Shown in pieces: positions 8,868 through 17,566 of a stretch of DNA of 41,205 nt. A model generated the notes under the pieces. It had not been told where the DNA came from, did not search any database, and saw nothing but the letters and a program-made list of their open reading frames with translations. Position numbers and translations under genes: made by a program. The DNA comes from Bifidobacterium hapali (lineage in GTDB: Bacteria; Actinomycetota; Actinomycetes; Actinomycetales; Bifidobacteriaceae). The stretch is from NCBI RefSeq assembly GCF_002259755.1, contig NZ_MWWY01000037.1, positions 101 to 41,305 on the forward strand, written 5' to 3'. Every line of letters starts with the position of its first letter. The stretch's first letter is position 1.

Positions 8868-8974
8868 TTGCTAGGGGAGCTGTCAGCGTAGCTGACTGAG
8901 GGGTAGTAACACCTTTGGAACGTTTACCACGTGTAACTACCCCTCAGGCCGCTTCGCGGCCAGCTCCCCTGCAA
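8868..8974. repeat. Dispersed CTCCCC repeat, full-length inverted element
   Basis: A near-palindrome of about 107 bases. The left arm has AGGGGAGCTG, an inner hairpin (TCAGC/GCTGA) and CTGAGGGGTAGT. The right arm mirrors it with ACTACCCCTCAG, an inner GGCCGC/GCGGCC hairpin and CAGCTCCCCT. The ends TTGC... and ...GCAA also pair. The two inner hairpins differ in sequence but occupy the same place, so the folded form would be a cross or three-way shape. No protein is encoded. It lies after trxA, and a half-copy (CCTAGCAAGGGGAGCC) follows at 9066-9081. Confidence 0.7.
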
Positions 8975-9118
8975 TTATGGCCGTGTTACGCACGCGTTTT
9001 GCTGGCTCGCCTGTCGGCGAGCACGTTGCCTACAAACAGCTCTGCTGTTTGCTCAACGGCAACGTCCTAGCAAGGGGAGCCACGAAATTTTTTGACGCTG
9101 TGTATACACCACCGCAGC

Positions 9119-10348
9119 TCATTCTTCAGTCACGAATCGCATTGGATCGCGTACCAGTCGGCGCAATCCCTCCACCGCGGCACCGTACATCGAAGGATGC
9201 ACGGTCACCGGAGGAAACATCAGTCGCACACGCACCGCATCTCGTGCCAAAATCTGCGACTGTACGCGCCGCTCAAGATCAGCTCGTAAATCGTCACCAA
9301 ATCCGCTCCACAAGCCGCCGATCATCACATTACTGACGTCGATCACATTCACCGTCGATGCAATCGCCGCAGCCAACGCAGCTTTCACTTCTTCTACCGC
9401 GAGCGCCGCCCGAGTATCCCCCGCACGCCACGTCGCAACCAACTGTTCTAACAGATCAGTACGCGTCGCATTCGCTGCGTCCGCAAGTCCAGCCGCGATC
9501 ATCACTGCACGTCGACCAGCCACCGTCTCCAAGCAACCGTGACGACCGCAACGGCACAGCGTTCCGCGCATATCCACGCACATGTGACCGATTTCTCCAG
9601 CGAATCCGTGATCGCCGCGCACCACTTGCCCTTCGCGCACGTACGCACCGCCGATACCAATATCAGTCGACACATACAGGAATGAATCGTACGACCCAAT
9701 AGGCCACTGCTCAGCCGTACGCTGCGCTGCAAAGCCCGGAATTTGCGCGATCGCGGCCAGTGCCGCCTCGTTGTCGGCACTTGCGTTCAATCTCGACACC
9801 ACCGCATACTGGTTGAGATTAATGTCGTGCCACCCAAAATTGCGCGCTACAAGTAAACGATTGCCGTTCGATACCAAACCGGGCAGCGCGAGGCACGAAC
9901 CGGTCACAGTGTAACCGGTTTCACTCAGCCGTTGCTCAACGGACTGCATCATCTGATCAAGCTCAGCGAAAATCTCGTTCGGATCAACGTCATCCATCGC
10001 ACGCTCATGCCAGTCGCTCATCACCACCGAACCGTCGAGATCGAGCACAGTATAGCCAAGTCCGTCAGTGTTGAGCTGCATGCCGATGCCAGCCCAACGT
10101 CCGGAACGAAACGCGAGCGGCGTACTCGGCCGGCCGTACGTGGTGCCGGACGCCGGTTCGAGCTGGCAAATAATTTCGTTGCGTAGCAAAATGTCACTCA
10201 ACAGTGACAGCGTTGCTTTCGTTAAACCAGTTTGTTTAGCGAGCGCGGCACGGCTTAATGGCGCGTGCGATCGGGACATGGTGGCAAGAACCACGGATAG
10301 ATTGTGATTGCGTAGATCGTCCTGATTAATACTTCTGGATGCCGGCAT
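9119..10348 (-). CDS. ROK-family transcriptional regulator (NagC/XylR type)
   Basis: 409 residues. An N-terminal winged helix-turn-helix (SRAALAKQTGLTKATLSLL, about residues 32-50) is followed by a ROK sugar-kinase-like domain with the ROK signature (GEIGHMCVD) and the zinc motif CRCGRHGCLE. Such proteins repress or activate sugar uptake and catabolism genes in response to a sugar or sugar phosphate. Two adjacent ATGs exist; the second (10348) is chosen because GGAGG is 7 bases from it and only 4 from the first (10351). Divergently transcribed from an EamA transporter, which is a plausible target along with itself. The effector is unknown. Confidence 0.9.
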   Translation of the reverse strand: MPASRSINQDDLRNHNLSVVLATMSRSHAPLSRAALAKQTGLTKATLSLLSDILLRNEIICQLEPASGTTYGRPSTPLAFRSGRWAGIGMQLNTDGLGYTVLDLDGSVVMSDWHERAMDDVDPNEIFAELDQMMQSVEQRLSETGYTVTGSCLALPGLVSNGNRLLVARNFGWHDINLNQYAVVSRLNASADNEAALAAIAQIPGFAAQRTAEQWPIGSYDSFLYVSTDIGIGGAYVREGQVVRGDHGFAGEIGHMCVDMRGTLCRCGRHGCLETVAGRRAVMIAAGLADAANATRTDLLEQLVATWRAGDTRAALAVEEVKAALAAAIASTVNVIDVSNVMIGGLWSGFGDDLRADLERRVQSQILARDAVRVRLMFPPVTVHPSMYGAAVEGLRRLVRDPMRFVTEE

Positions 10349-10379
10349 CATGTCACCTCCCTGATGAGTTACGGTTTTC

Positions 10380-10394
10380 GTACGAATTACGTAC
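10380..10394. promoter_or_regulatory. Candidate operator between ROK regulator and EamA transporter
   Basis: GTACGAATTACGTAC is an inverted repeat with 5-bp arms around a 5-base AT-rich centre, 31 bases upstream of the ROK gene start in the divergent intergenic region. ROK regulators bind AT-centred inverted repeats. Placement fits autoregulation, but there is no second copy by eye. Confidence 0.25.
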
Positions 10395-10644
10395 CGGATC
10401 CGTGTTGCGTGGCGGATGCGTATCCTTTTGCCGTATCCATGATCTTACCGTGATTGGCTGCGGGTTGCGCGCGTTCCGCACAATTACCGGCACGCCCGGC
10501 TGTGCGGATTATCGTACATCGCATTAGACTGTTGCCCGGTTTGTCGGGACATCGTTGGCTTACGAACCCACCGGTCAGCTACTCAACCAATCTACTGCAA
10601 TCAGTAAGCAGTCAGTCAGCAGTCAGTCAAAGGAGTCGCAAATA

Positions 10645-11562
10645 ATGACACGCAAAGTTACGCTTTCTCCCACCGTTGGCAAGCTGATGTTGCTTGCGTG
10701 CGCGATGCTGTGGGGCGGCAGCTATCCGACTGCGAAAGTTGCGATGAGTGTCGTCACACCGCAGTGGCTGATGGCGATTCGTTTGCTTGCTGCCGCTTCG
10801 ATTATGCTCATACTGTTTCGTAAGCAAATCGTGCCGTATCTCAATCGCCGCCTTATTGTACCGGGATTGCTTGTTGGACTGACATATTGGGGTACGATGG
10901 TGTCACAAATGACCGGTTTGACGATGATTGAGCCTGGTCGTAGCGCGTTTTTGACGGCAGCATACTGTGTGATTGTGCCGTTTACGTCGTGGCTGCTCAT
11001 GAAACAGCGGCCGACTGCGCGCAATCTGTTGGCAGCAGCATTGTGCTTAACTGGCGTGGGATTTGTGTCGCTGAGTTCTGGACTTGGTGGACTGTCGATT
11101 AGTGTCGGCGACTTGCTGACGTTGCTGTGCGCGTTCGTGTTTTCGTTTAATCTGGTGTGGCTTGGCAAATTCGGCCAGCAGATTCACCCGGTTGCTTTGA
11201 CGTTTAGTCAATTTGTGGTTGCTGGCGTGTGCTGTTTGGTGGGAGCATTACTGACTGAACCGGCGCCGACTTCTGCTTGGCTGCAACCGGATGTGCTCGC
11301 ATGCTTGGTGTATCTGTTTTTCGGTGCGACGATGATCGCTCAGATTATGCAAAATGTAGGACTTAAGGTGACGCCTCCTTCGCAAGCATCGCTCATTATG
11401 TGCTTGGAGACAGTATTTAGTCTGCTGTTTTCGGTGTTATTTTACGGCGAACGCGTTGAGGCTGCGGCTGGAGTAGGATTTGCGCTGATTTTTGCGGCGA
11501 TTGTGTGTTCGCAGATTCGCTTTGGCGGGCGGATAATGGAGCGACTGTCTCGCCGCAGGTAA
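10645..11562 (+). CDS. EamA/DMT-family transporter
   Basis: 305-residue integral membrane protein with about ten hydrophobic segments in two EamA repeats. The N-terminal CAMLWGGSYPTAKVAM and the later GATMIAQIMQNVGLKVTPPS and LETVFSLLFSVLFYGE segments are typical of the drug/metabolite transporter superfamily. Substrates in this family are diverse (amino acids, metabolites, drugs), so no substrate is assigned. Start at ATG 10645 is supported by AAAGGAG nine bases upstream. Just before it lies a short direct repeat of CAGTCAGT units (10608-10629). Divergent from the ROK regulator. Confidence 0.88.
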   Translation: MTRKVTLSPTVGKLMLLACAMLWGGSYPTAKVAMSVVTPQWLMAIRLLAAASIMLILFRKQIVPYLNRRLIVPGLLVGLTYWGTMVSQMTGLTMIEPGRSAFLTAAYCVIVPFTSWLLMKQRPTARNLLAAALCLTGVGFVSLSSGLGGLSISVGDLLTLLCAFVFSFNLVWLGKFGQQIHPVALTFSQFVVAGVCCLVGALLTEPAPTSAWLQPDVLACLVYLFFGATMIAQIMQNVGLKVTPPSQASLIMCLETVFSLLFSVLFYGERVEAAAGVGFALIFAAIVCSQIRFGGRIMERLSRRR

Positions 11563-11696
11563 ATAGGCTGTAGATAAATAGCTCCCCTTGTCAGAGTAGA
11601 CACGACATCGTCAACGAACTTCTGACGTAGGATGTGAGATTCGCTACTCTCGAAATATTCCCGTCTCCGGCGCGCGGTCCCACTAGGATGGGTTGT

Positions 11697-13256
11697 ATGA
11701 ACGATTCACTACCTACCACCGGCACCACCGCCGACTGGGTCAATCCCCTGCGTGACCCGCGCGATCTGCGTTTACCACGCATCGCCGGCCCATGCAGCAT
11801 CGTGATCTTCGGCGTGACTGGCGATCTGTCACGCAAGAAGTTACTACCTGCAATCTACGATCTTGCCAACCGCGGTCTGTTGCCGCCAAGCTTCGGCCTG
11901 ACTGGTTTCGCGCGCCGCGATTGGACCGAAGATCATTTCAAAGATTTCGTACGCGAAAACGTGATGGCTCACTGCCGTACTCCGTTCAAGGAGTCCACGT
12001 GGACGCAGCTTGCAGCAGGCATCCGCTTCGTGCAAGGTACTTTTGACGATCCGAAGGCGTTCGAACGTCTGTCGAATACGGTTGCCGAGCTCGACCGCGA
12101 TCGTGGCACGCGTGGTAATCATGCGTTCTACATGTCCGTGCCACCGAGCGCGTTCCCGATCGTCTCTCGTCAACTCGCCGACTGCGGTTTGTCGCGTTCC
12201 TCCGAAGGCGCATGGCGGCGTGTGATCATCGAAAAACCGTTCGGTCACGATCTGGCGAGCGCTAAAGAACTCGATCACGTTGTTTCCGAAGTATTCGACC
12301 CGTCGAGTGTGTTCCGTATCGACCACTATCTCGGCAAGGAAACCGTGCAAAATATTCTTGCACTGCGATTTGCGAACGCAATGTACGAGCCGATCTGGAA
12401 CGCGAACTACGTCGATCACGTGCAGATTACGATGGCCGAAGACATTGGTGTCGCAGGTCGTGCCGGCTACTATGACGGCATCGGTGCAGCGCGTGACGTG
12501 ATTCAAAATCACCTGCTGCAGCTGCTCGCGCTCACTGCAATGGAGGAACCGGTCTCGTTTTCGGCGGCCGACCTGATTGCTGAGAAAACGAAGATCCTGT
12601 CGGCGGTACGTTTGCCGAAAGATTTGGCAGCGCATACCGCGCGCGGCCAGTATGCGGCTGGCTGGCAGGGTTCACATGAGGTCGTCGGCTACTTGGAAGA
12701 AAAGGGCATCGATCCGGCGTCCACAACCGAAACATATGCGGCGATTCGGCTTGATCTCGATACGCGGCGCTGGGCTGGTGTGCCGTTCTATCTGCGTACC
12801 GGCAAGCGGCTCGGCAAGCGCGTGACTGAAATCGCGGTCGTGTTCAAGCGCGCGCCGCACCTACCGTTCGAGTCGACGGCGACGCGTGAACTTGGCAAGA
12901 ACGCGATCGTGATTCGCGTGCAGCCTGATGAGGGTGTAACGATGCGTTTCGGCGCGAAAGTACCGGGCGGCACGTCGATGGAAGTGCGTGACGTGTCAAT
13001 GGACTTCAGCTACGGTCGTTCGTTCACTGAATCGTCGCCGGAAGCCTATGAACGACTGATTCTGGACGTGTTGCTTGGCGACCCGCCACTGTTCCCGACG
13101 ACGCGCGAAGTCGATTTGAGTTGGGAAATTCTCGATCCGATCGAAGAATTCTGGTCAACGCTTGGCCAGCCGCAACCGTATCGGGCCGGCACGTGGGGAC
13201 CTGAAGAGGCGGACGAAATGCTCGCCCGCGATGGACGCCTGTGGAGGATGCCATGA
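11697..13256 (+). CDS. zwf: Glucose-6-phosphate 1-dehydrogenase
   Basis: 519 residues. It oxidises glucose 6-phosphate to 6-phosphogluconolactone with NADP+, the entry to the oxidative pentose-phosphate pathway. The dinucleotide motif GVTGDLSRKKLLPAIY is near residue 40 and the substrate-site motif RIDHYLGKE in the middle; RTGKRL follows in the C-terminal half. ATG 11697 has AGGATGGG just upstream and begins a plausible N-terminus; upstream in-frame starts (11634, 11688) look too early. First gene of zwf-opcA-pgl. Bifidobacteria ferment mainly by the phosphoketolase shunt, so this branch probably serves NADPH and pentose supply. Confidence 0.97.
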   Translation: MNDSLPTTGTTADWVNPLRDPRDLRLPRIAGPCSIVIFGVTGDLSRKKLLPAIYDLANRGLLPPSFGLTGFARRDWTEDHFKDFVRENVMAHCRTPFKESTWTQLAAGIRFVQGTFDDPKAFERLSNTVAELDRDRGTRGNHAFYMSVPPSAFPIVSRQLADCGLSRSSEGAWRRVIIEKPFGHDLASAKELDHVVSEVFDPSSVFRIDHYLGKETVQNILALRFANAMYEPIWNANYVDHVQITMAEDIGVAGRAGYYDGIGAARDVIQNHLLQLLALTAMEEPVSFSAADLIAEKTKILSAVRLPKDLAAHTARGQYAAGWQGSHEVVGYLEEKGIDPASTTETYAAIRLDLDTRRWAGVPFYLRTGKRLGKRVTEIAVVFKRAPHLPFESTATRELGKNAIVIRVQPDEGVTMRFGAKVPGGTSMEVRDVSMDFSYGRSFTESSPEAYERLILDVLLGDPPLFPTTREVDLSWEILDPIEEFWSTLGQPQPYRAGTWGPEEADEMLARDGRLWRMP

Positions 13257-14239
13257 TCATTGATATGCCGAACACGCGAACCCGCGAAATTTCGCGCAAA
13301 ATCGACGAACTACACGAAGAGCGCGGCGAATCTGCAACCGGCCGCGTGTTGACACTGCTGATTTCCACGAATGAGGATGAGCTTGAGCATGCACTTGAGC
13401 TCGCAAATGCGGCAAGCCGTGAGCATCCGTGTCGTGTGATTGCGATCAGTCCGAAGCATGGTGCGGCTGCTCTCGGCGGGCAGAAGCGTGCTGTGGCGGA
13501 GAATGATGCCGACGCGGCCGATGAAGCCTCGAACTTGGATGCGCAAGTGCGTTTCGGTGCTGACGCTGGCGCGGGTGAAATCATTGTGCTGCATCCACGC
13601 GGCGGACTCGTCCACCATCCGGACACATTGGTGATTCCACTGCTCGTGCCAGATGCGCCGGTCGTAGCGTGGTGGCCGACCGAAGCGCCAGCGAATCCGT
13701 CGAAAGATCTGCTCGGTGCGATGGCTCGCACGCGTATCACCGACGCGATGCGCTCATCGAACCCATATCGCACGATCGCAGATCTGCGTCGCAACCGTTC
13801 GTCCAAAAACGTGGATCTGTCGTGGACACGTCTGACTGTCTGGCGTGCGATGCTAGCCACTATGCTCGACCAGCCACCGCACCTTCCGATCAGCACCGTG
13901 CGTGTGACCGGACCGAAGGGCTTCCTGCCAATGGACATGCTCGCCGCATGGTTGCGTCTGCGACTCAACGTGCCAGTGTCCATCGAGGACGTGCCAGATG
14001 CGACCGCCGTGACAGGCGTGTATTTGACCCGCTCTGACGGCGTGCTCAGTTTGGAACGTCCCGACGCGGACGGCGGCGTCGCGGTGATCAGCATGCCGGG
14101 TGCCTCGCCGCAGACGATCAGTGTGCCGGCCCGTACGCTTGAGGAATGCTTGAGCGAGGAATTGCGCCGACTCAACCCTGACGAGGTCTATGCCGAGGTC
14201 ATCGGCCGCGGTTGGGATCTCATCCATCCCACCGACTGA
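13253..14239 (+). CDS. opcA: Glucose-6-phosphate dehydrogenase assembly protein OpcA
   Basis: 328 residues. It matches the OpcA family by its LLISTNEDELEHALELA region, LHPRGGLVHHPDTLVIPLL stretch and the PVVAWWPTEAPANPSKDLLG block. OpcA is an allosteric effector or assembly factor for G6PDH in actinobacteria and cyanobacteria and almost always sits beside zwf. The start ATG 13253 overlaps the zwf stop (ATGA), with GGAGG five bases upstream inside zwf, so translation is coupled. The end of opcA lies 28 bases before the pgl start. Confidence 0.93.
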   Translation: MIIDMPNTRTREISRKIDELHEERGESATGRVLTLLISTNEDELEHALELANAASREHPCRVIAISPKHGAAALGGQKRAVAENDADAADEASNLDAQVRFGADAGAGEIIVLHPRGGLVHHPDTLVIPLLVPDAPVVAWWPTEAPANPSKDLLGAMARTRITDAMRSSNPYRTIADLRRNRSSKNVDLSWTRLTVWRAMLATMLDQPPHLPISTVRVTGPKGFLPMDMLAAWLRLRLNVPVSIEDVPDATAVTGVYLTRSDGVLSLERPDADGGVAVISMPGASPQTISVPARTLEECLSEELRRLNPDEVYAEVIGRGWDLIHPTD

Positions 14240-14267
14240 TATTCCGCCATTCGTTCCAAGGAGTCAC

Positions 14268-15059
14268 ATGACCACACGAACAACCATCATCTATCCCGAC
14301 CCGGTCGTGCTCGCGCAAGCTGTCGCGGCACGAACGTTGCTGACGATCGGCGATCTTCTGGCTGAGCCGGGCCGCAAGCGCGTAGACATCGCCGTAACCG
14401 GCGGCACCGACGGCAATCGCGTCTTTCACGAATTGCTCGCGAGTCCGTTGGTTACTGCAGTTGATTGGTCGCGCGTACATATTTGGTGGGGCGACGAGCG
14501 GTTCGTCGCAGCCGATAGCGACGACCGCAACGTCAAGCAGGCCCGCGGCGAGTTTCTCGACGAGATGATCGATCGCGGACTTCTGCCGGAAACGAATATC
14601 CACGCAATGCCAGCCGATATGCGTTCGGCCGACGAGATCGCCGCCGCGTCTCCTGATCAGACCGATGCTGTGCTTACGGCCGCCGCAGTCGAGTATCAAA
14701 CTGAATTGGTCGCGCAACTCGGCCCCGAGCCGGCGTTGGATATTGCCATGTTCGGCGTTGGTCCAGACGCGCATTTTGCATCACTGTTCCCGGGACTGCC
14801 GCAAGTATTGATTGATGATCCGCATGTGCTCGTCGCCGGAGTGCGTGACTCCCCCAAGCCTCCGCCGCTGCGGCTCACGCTCACCGTGCCAATGATCGCA
14901 CGTTCGCGACACACATGGGTATTCACCTCTGAAACGCGCAAAGCGGAAGCTGTTGCACACGCGCTTGCTGCACCGCATAACCCGCAGGCACCGAGCTCTT
15001 ATGCAGACGGGCGTGAATTGCTATGGCTTATCGATAAGGGTGCGGCGTCGAAGCTGTAA
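14268..15059 (+). CDS. pgl: 6-phosphogluconolactonase
   Basis: 263-residue DevB/Pgl-type lactonase that hydrolyses 6-phosphogluconolactone made by Zwf. Visible family motifs: VTGGTDGNRVFHELL near residue 43, the WWGDERFVAADSDDRN block and the FGVGPDAHFASLFPG segment. ATG 14268 is preceded by CAAGGAG five bases upstream, so the longer in-frame extension overlapping opcA is not translated. Last gene of the zwf operon. The gnd gene completing the branch faces it on the opposite strand beyond a repeat-filled gap. Confidence 0.94.
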   Translation: MTTRTTIIYPDPVVLAQAVAARTLLTIGDLLAEPGRKRVDIAVTGGTDGNRVFHELLASPLVTAVDWSRVHIWWGDERFVAADSDDRNVKQARGEFLDEMIDRGLLPETNIHAMPADMRSADEIAAASPDQTDAVLTAAAVEYQTELVAQLGPEPALDIAMFGVGPDAHFASLFPGLPQVLIDDPHVLVAGVRDSPKPPPLRLTLTVPMIARSRHTWVFTSETRKAEAVAHALAAPHNPQAPSSYADGRELLWLIDKGAASKL

Positions 15060-15092
15060 TGGATGCACGCTACGTGCATAACGTGCTGGAAT

Positions 15093-15149
15093 GTGAGTGG
15101 CGGTTTTTGCTCACTGAGCGTGGCTCAGTGAGCAAAAACCGCCACTCAC
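15093..15149. repeat. Family C hairpin, copy 1 (27-3-27)
   Basis: A perfect 27-bp stem starting GTGAGTGGCGGTTTTTGC and ending CTCACTGAGC, with a 3-base loop GTG. Begins 33 bases after the pgl stop. The second copy at 15510-15566 keeps the geometry but changes TTTTTGC to TTTTCTC with the matching change on the other arm. It could end transcription of pgl, though no T-tract follows. Confidence 0.85.
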
Positions 15150-15211
15150 CATTATGCAATACACGGAACCAGTTCATGCAGGCTCTATTGCCCACACAGT
15201 TGTATGCATTA

Positions 15212-15258
15212 CTTGTCTCGAAATTCATTTTCCTGTGCTTTGAGGATTTCAAGACAAG
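15212..15258. repeat. Inverted pair CTTGTCTYGAAAT, copy 1 (13-21-13)
   Basis: Left arm CTTGTCTCGAAAT (15212-15224) and right arm ATTTCAAGACAAG (15246-15258) with one mismatch and a 21-base loop. The same arm pair with the same loop length recurs at 15369-15415. The right arm is followed by AAATTTGTCTCC, an additional partial arm. Confidence 0.7.
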
Positions 15259-15368
15259 AAATTTGTCTCCAAATCTAGTGAATCGATACATCTGGCGCGG
15301 TGAGACAATACCAGTGTCATGAAAAACCGCAGAAAATCAACGATCTTGAAAATTGCGGAATAATCGAG

Positions 15369-15415
15369 CTTGTCTTGAAATAATAAAAAGTGCACAAATC
15401 GAAATTCAAGACGAG
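15369..15415. repeat. Inverted pair CTTGTCTYGAAAT, copy 2 (13-21-13)
   Basis: Left arm CTTGTCTTGAAAT (15369-15381) and right arm AATTCAAGACGAG (15403-15415), 21-base loop of unrelated sequence to copy 1. Followed by AAATGTCTCTG, parallel to the tail of copy 1. Confidence 0.7.
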
Positions 15416-15441
15416 AAATGTCTCTGTTAAGCCAAAAAGTT

Positions 15442-15487
15442 TCAACGGCTGAGTGCTCATATACTCATACGATCGCTCAGCCGTTGA
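15442..15487. repeat. Hairpin with 12-bp stem (12-22-12)
   Basis: TCAACGGCTGAG (15442-15453) pairs perfectly with CTCAGCCGTTGA (15476-15487) across a 22-base loop. It lies 22 bases before the second 27-3-27 hairpin. Confidence 0.75.
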
Positions 15488-15509
15488 GCCGATGCAATGC
15501 CTCAAATAT

Positions 15510-15566
15510 GTGAGTGGCGGTTTTCTCTCACTGAGCGACGCTCAGTGAGAGAAAACCGCCACTCAC
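15510..15566. repeat. Family C hairpin, copy 2 (27-3-27)
   Basis: Perfect 27-bp stem, loop GAC, same outer 15 bases as copy 1 (GTGAGTGGCGGTTTT) and same inner CTCACTGAGC. The differing middle bases are compensated on the other arm. Confidence 0.85.
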
Positions 15567-15778
15567 ACTCCTCAGTGCATATATGAGATTGAAATGCTAA
15601 TGCTCTCGCATCCCAGCTCGCCCCGTGCAATTGCGGACTCGCCCTCGCTCAGGCCGAGGACTGTGCTCCCGGGCTACGCTTCGATCTCCTCACGACCCGG
15701 CTCGATCTGCAATTATGGACTCGCGCTACACGCGAGACTCAATATCACCTCGCGGCTGCCGCCGCTCGGCCGAAGACT

Positions 15779-15803
15779 GAGTGCAGTCCACCGGACTGCA
15801 CTC
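15779..15803 (-). terminator. Hairpin after gnd
   Basis: GAGTGCAGTCC and GGACTGCACTC form an 11-bp perfect stem around ACC, 18 bases after the gnd stop on the minus strand. No T-run follows, so it may act as an mRNA 3'-end stabiliser or an intrinsic terminator without a tail. Confidence 0.45.
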
Positions 15804-15820
15804 TCGTCCTACGATCTCCG

Positions 15821-17269
15821 CTACGCTTCGATCTCCGGACGACCGTCTTCGGCCCACAGCGTGTGGAACGCACCCGGCATATCCACACGCTGATAGGTGT
15901 GGGCGCCAAAGTAATCGCGCTGACCCTGAATCAGGGCAGCCGGCAAGCGCTTCGAGCGCAGGCCATCGAAGTACTCCAGCGAAGAAGCGAACACCGGCAC
16001 CGGCACACCGAAGGAGATTGCACGCGTCACCACGCGGCGCCACGAAGTCTGCGCAGCCTCGATCGCATCCTTGAAGTACGGTGCAAACAGCAGGGAAACA
16101 TTAGCCTCGCCGGACTCGAACGCATCAGAAATACGGTTGAGGAACTTCGCGCGAATAATGCAGCCGCCACGCCAAATACGCGCCACAGCAGCCAGATCAA
16201 TCTTCCAGTCATACACCTTGGCAGCTTCGGTAATCTCGTTGAAGCCCTGAGCATATGCGACAATCTTCGACGCGTACAGCGCCTGACGAATGTCATCAAT
16301 AAACGCAGCCTTCTCCGCGGAATCCATCGGCACTACGCCATTCGGGCCCTCGAACGCCTGCTTCTGAGCCTCAGCGCGTAGCTCGCTCTGACCGGACAGA
16401 CCACGGGCGAACACGGCCTCAGCAATACCGGTTACCGGCACAGCCAGATCAAGCGCGGACTGCACAGTCCACGTACCAGTACCCTTCATGCCAGCGTGAT
16501 CAACAATCACATCAACCAGCGGCTTGCCAGTCTTCTTATCCACCTGATGCAGCACATCAGCCGTAATCTCAATCAGATACGAGTTCAGCTCGGTCTTGTT
16601 CCACTCCTCGAACACGTCACCGATCTCGGCCGGGGTCATGCCCAGCGCGCGACGCATCAGATCGTAGCTTTCCGAAATCAGCTGCATGTCGGAGTATTCA
16701 ATACCGTTGTGCACCATCTTGACGAAGTGGCCTGCACCATTCTCACCAATGTGCGTCACGCACGGCTCACCCTCAGCCTTCGCTGCGATCGACTCGAAGA
16801 TCGGCTTCAAGGTTTGCCACGACTCCTCGGAGCCACCGGGCATCATGGACGGTCCAAGCAGCGCGCCTTCCTCACCGCCGGAAACACCGCAGCCGACGAA
16901 GTGCATACCGCGCGCGGAAATCGCCTTTTCGCGGCGAATCGTATCCGGGAAGTGCGCGTTACCAGCGTCAACGATAATATCGCCAGGCTCCATAAGATCA
17001 GCGAGCTGGTTAATCATGTCATCGGTCGGCTCGCCAGCCTTAACCATGATGATTGCCGTACGGGGCTTCTTCAACGAATCCACGAACTCAGCCATCGTCT
17101 TCGCCGGGAAGAACTGGCCTTCGTCACCGTGCTCAGCAATGAGCTTTTCCGTGCGCGAATAGTGACGGTTGAACACGGCAACTTTGTTGCCATGACGCGC
17201 AAGATTACGGGCGAGGCTGGCACCCATTGCAGCAAGACCGACGACACCGACGTTTGCTTCAGCGGACAT
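15821..17269 (-). CDS. gnd: 6-phosphogluconate dehydrogenase, decarboxylating (NADP+)
   Basis: 482 residues. It converts 6-phosphogluconate to ribulose 5-phosphate with NADPH and CO2. N-terminal Rossmann motif GVVGLAAMGASLARNLA, the 6PGD segment VGCGVSGGEEGALLGPSMM and the catalytic region HNGIEYSDMQLISESYDL are present, as is the C-terminal GQRDYFGAHTYQR segment. ATG 17269 has AAAGGA six bases upstream, so the in-frame extension to 17332 is not used. The last codons lie in a 17-base sequence (15820-15836) repeated 147 bases downstream at 15673-15689. It completes the pathway begun by zwf and pgl but is transcribed from its own promoter. Confidence 0.97.
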   Translation of the reverse strand: MSAEANVGVVGLAAMGASLARNLARHGNKVAVFNRHYSRTEKLIAEHGDEGQFFPAKTMAEFVDSLKKPRTAIIMVKAGEPTDDMINQLADLMEPGDIIVDAGNAHFPDTIRREKAISARGMHFVGCGVSGGEEGALLGPSMMPGGSEESWQTLKPIFESIAAKAEGEPCVTHIGENGAGHFVKMVHNGIEYSDMQLISESYDLMRRALGMTPAEIGDVFEEWNKTELNSYLIEITADVLHQVDKKTGKPLVDVIVDHAGMKGTGTWTVQSALDLAVPVTGIAEAVFARGLSGQSELRAEAQKQAFEGPNGVVPMDSAEKAAFIDDIRQALYASKIVAYAQGFNEITEAAKVYDWKIDLAAVARIWRGGCIIRAKFLNRISDAFESGEANVSLLFAPYFKDAIEAAQTSWRRVVTRAISFGVPVPVFASSLEYFDGLRSKRLPAALIQGQRDYFGAHTYQRVDMPGAFHTLWAEDGRPEIEA

Positions 17270-17566
17270 TGTTATCCTTTCGTATTTGGCATACGTATTC
17301 CAAGTCTCAAGTCTATAACCCGGGCGCACCATTGTGCATAGTCCAATGCAACAGACGGCAACAAACCATCATCAGATCCGTCAGCAATCGTCAGCAACCG
17401 TTGCGGTACCAAGACATGCGCAGACACTTCCAAGTAACACGAGTCGTAACACAACGTTCACAACGTGAGACATTTGTGAACAATTAATCATCCGCTCTTA
17501 CGATGTCGGGTACATCCGCAAAACGGATCGCGTATTCCACACCGTTATATAAGAGAGAGTTTTTCG

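Larger units (their letters stand above)
15060..15820. other. Gene-free inverted-repeat region between pgl and gnd
   Basis: About 760 bases between two convergent genes. From left to right: a 27-3-27 perfect hairpin (15093-15149), two 13-21-13 inverted pairs (15212-15258, 15369-15415), a 12-22-12 hairpin (15442-15487), a second 27-3-27 hairpin (15510-15566), then GC-richer sequence with a 6-5-6 hairpin (15720-15736) and an 11-3-11 hairpin (15779-15803). The stretch 15150-15509 is clearly richer in A/T than its neighbours. I see no gene with a ribosome site. Confidence 0.85.

Noticed and set aside
11844..12635. 263-codon minus-strand frame inside zwf
   Set aside because: Antisense shadow of a well-supported gene; no family pattern.
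16496..17341. 281-codon plus-strand frame opposite gnd
   Set aside because: Antisense shadow of gnd; composition reflects the real gene's codons.
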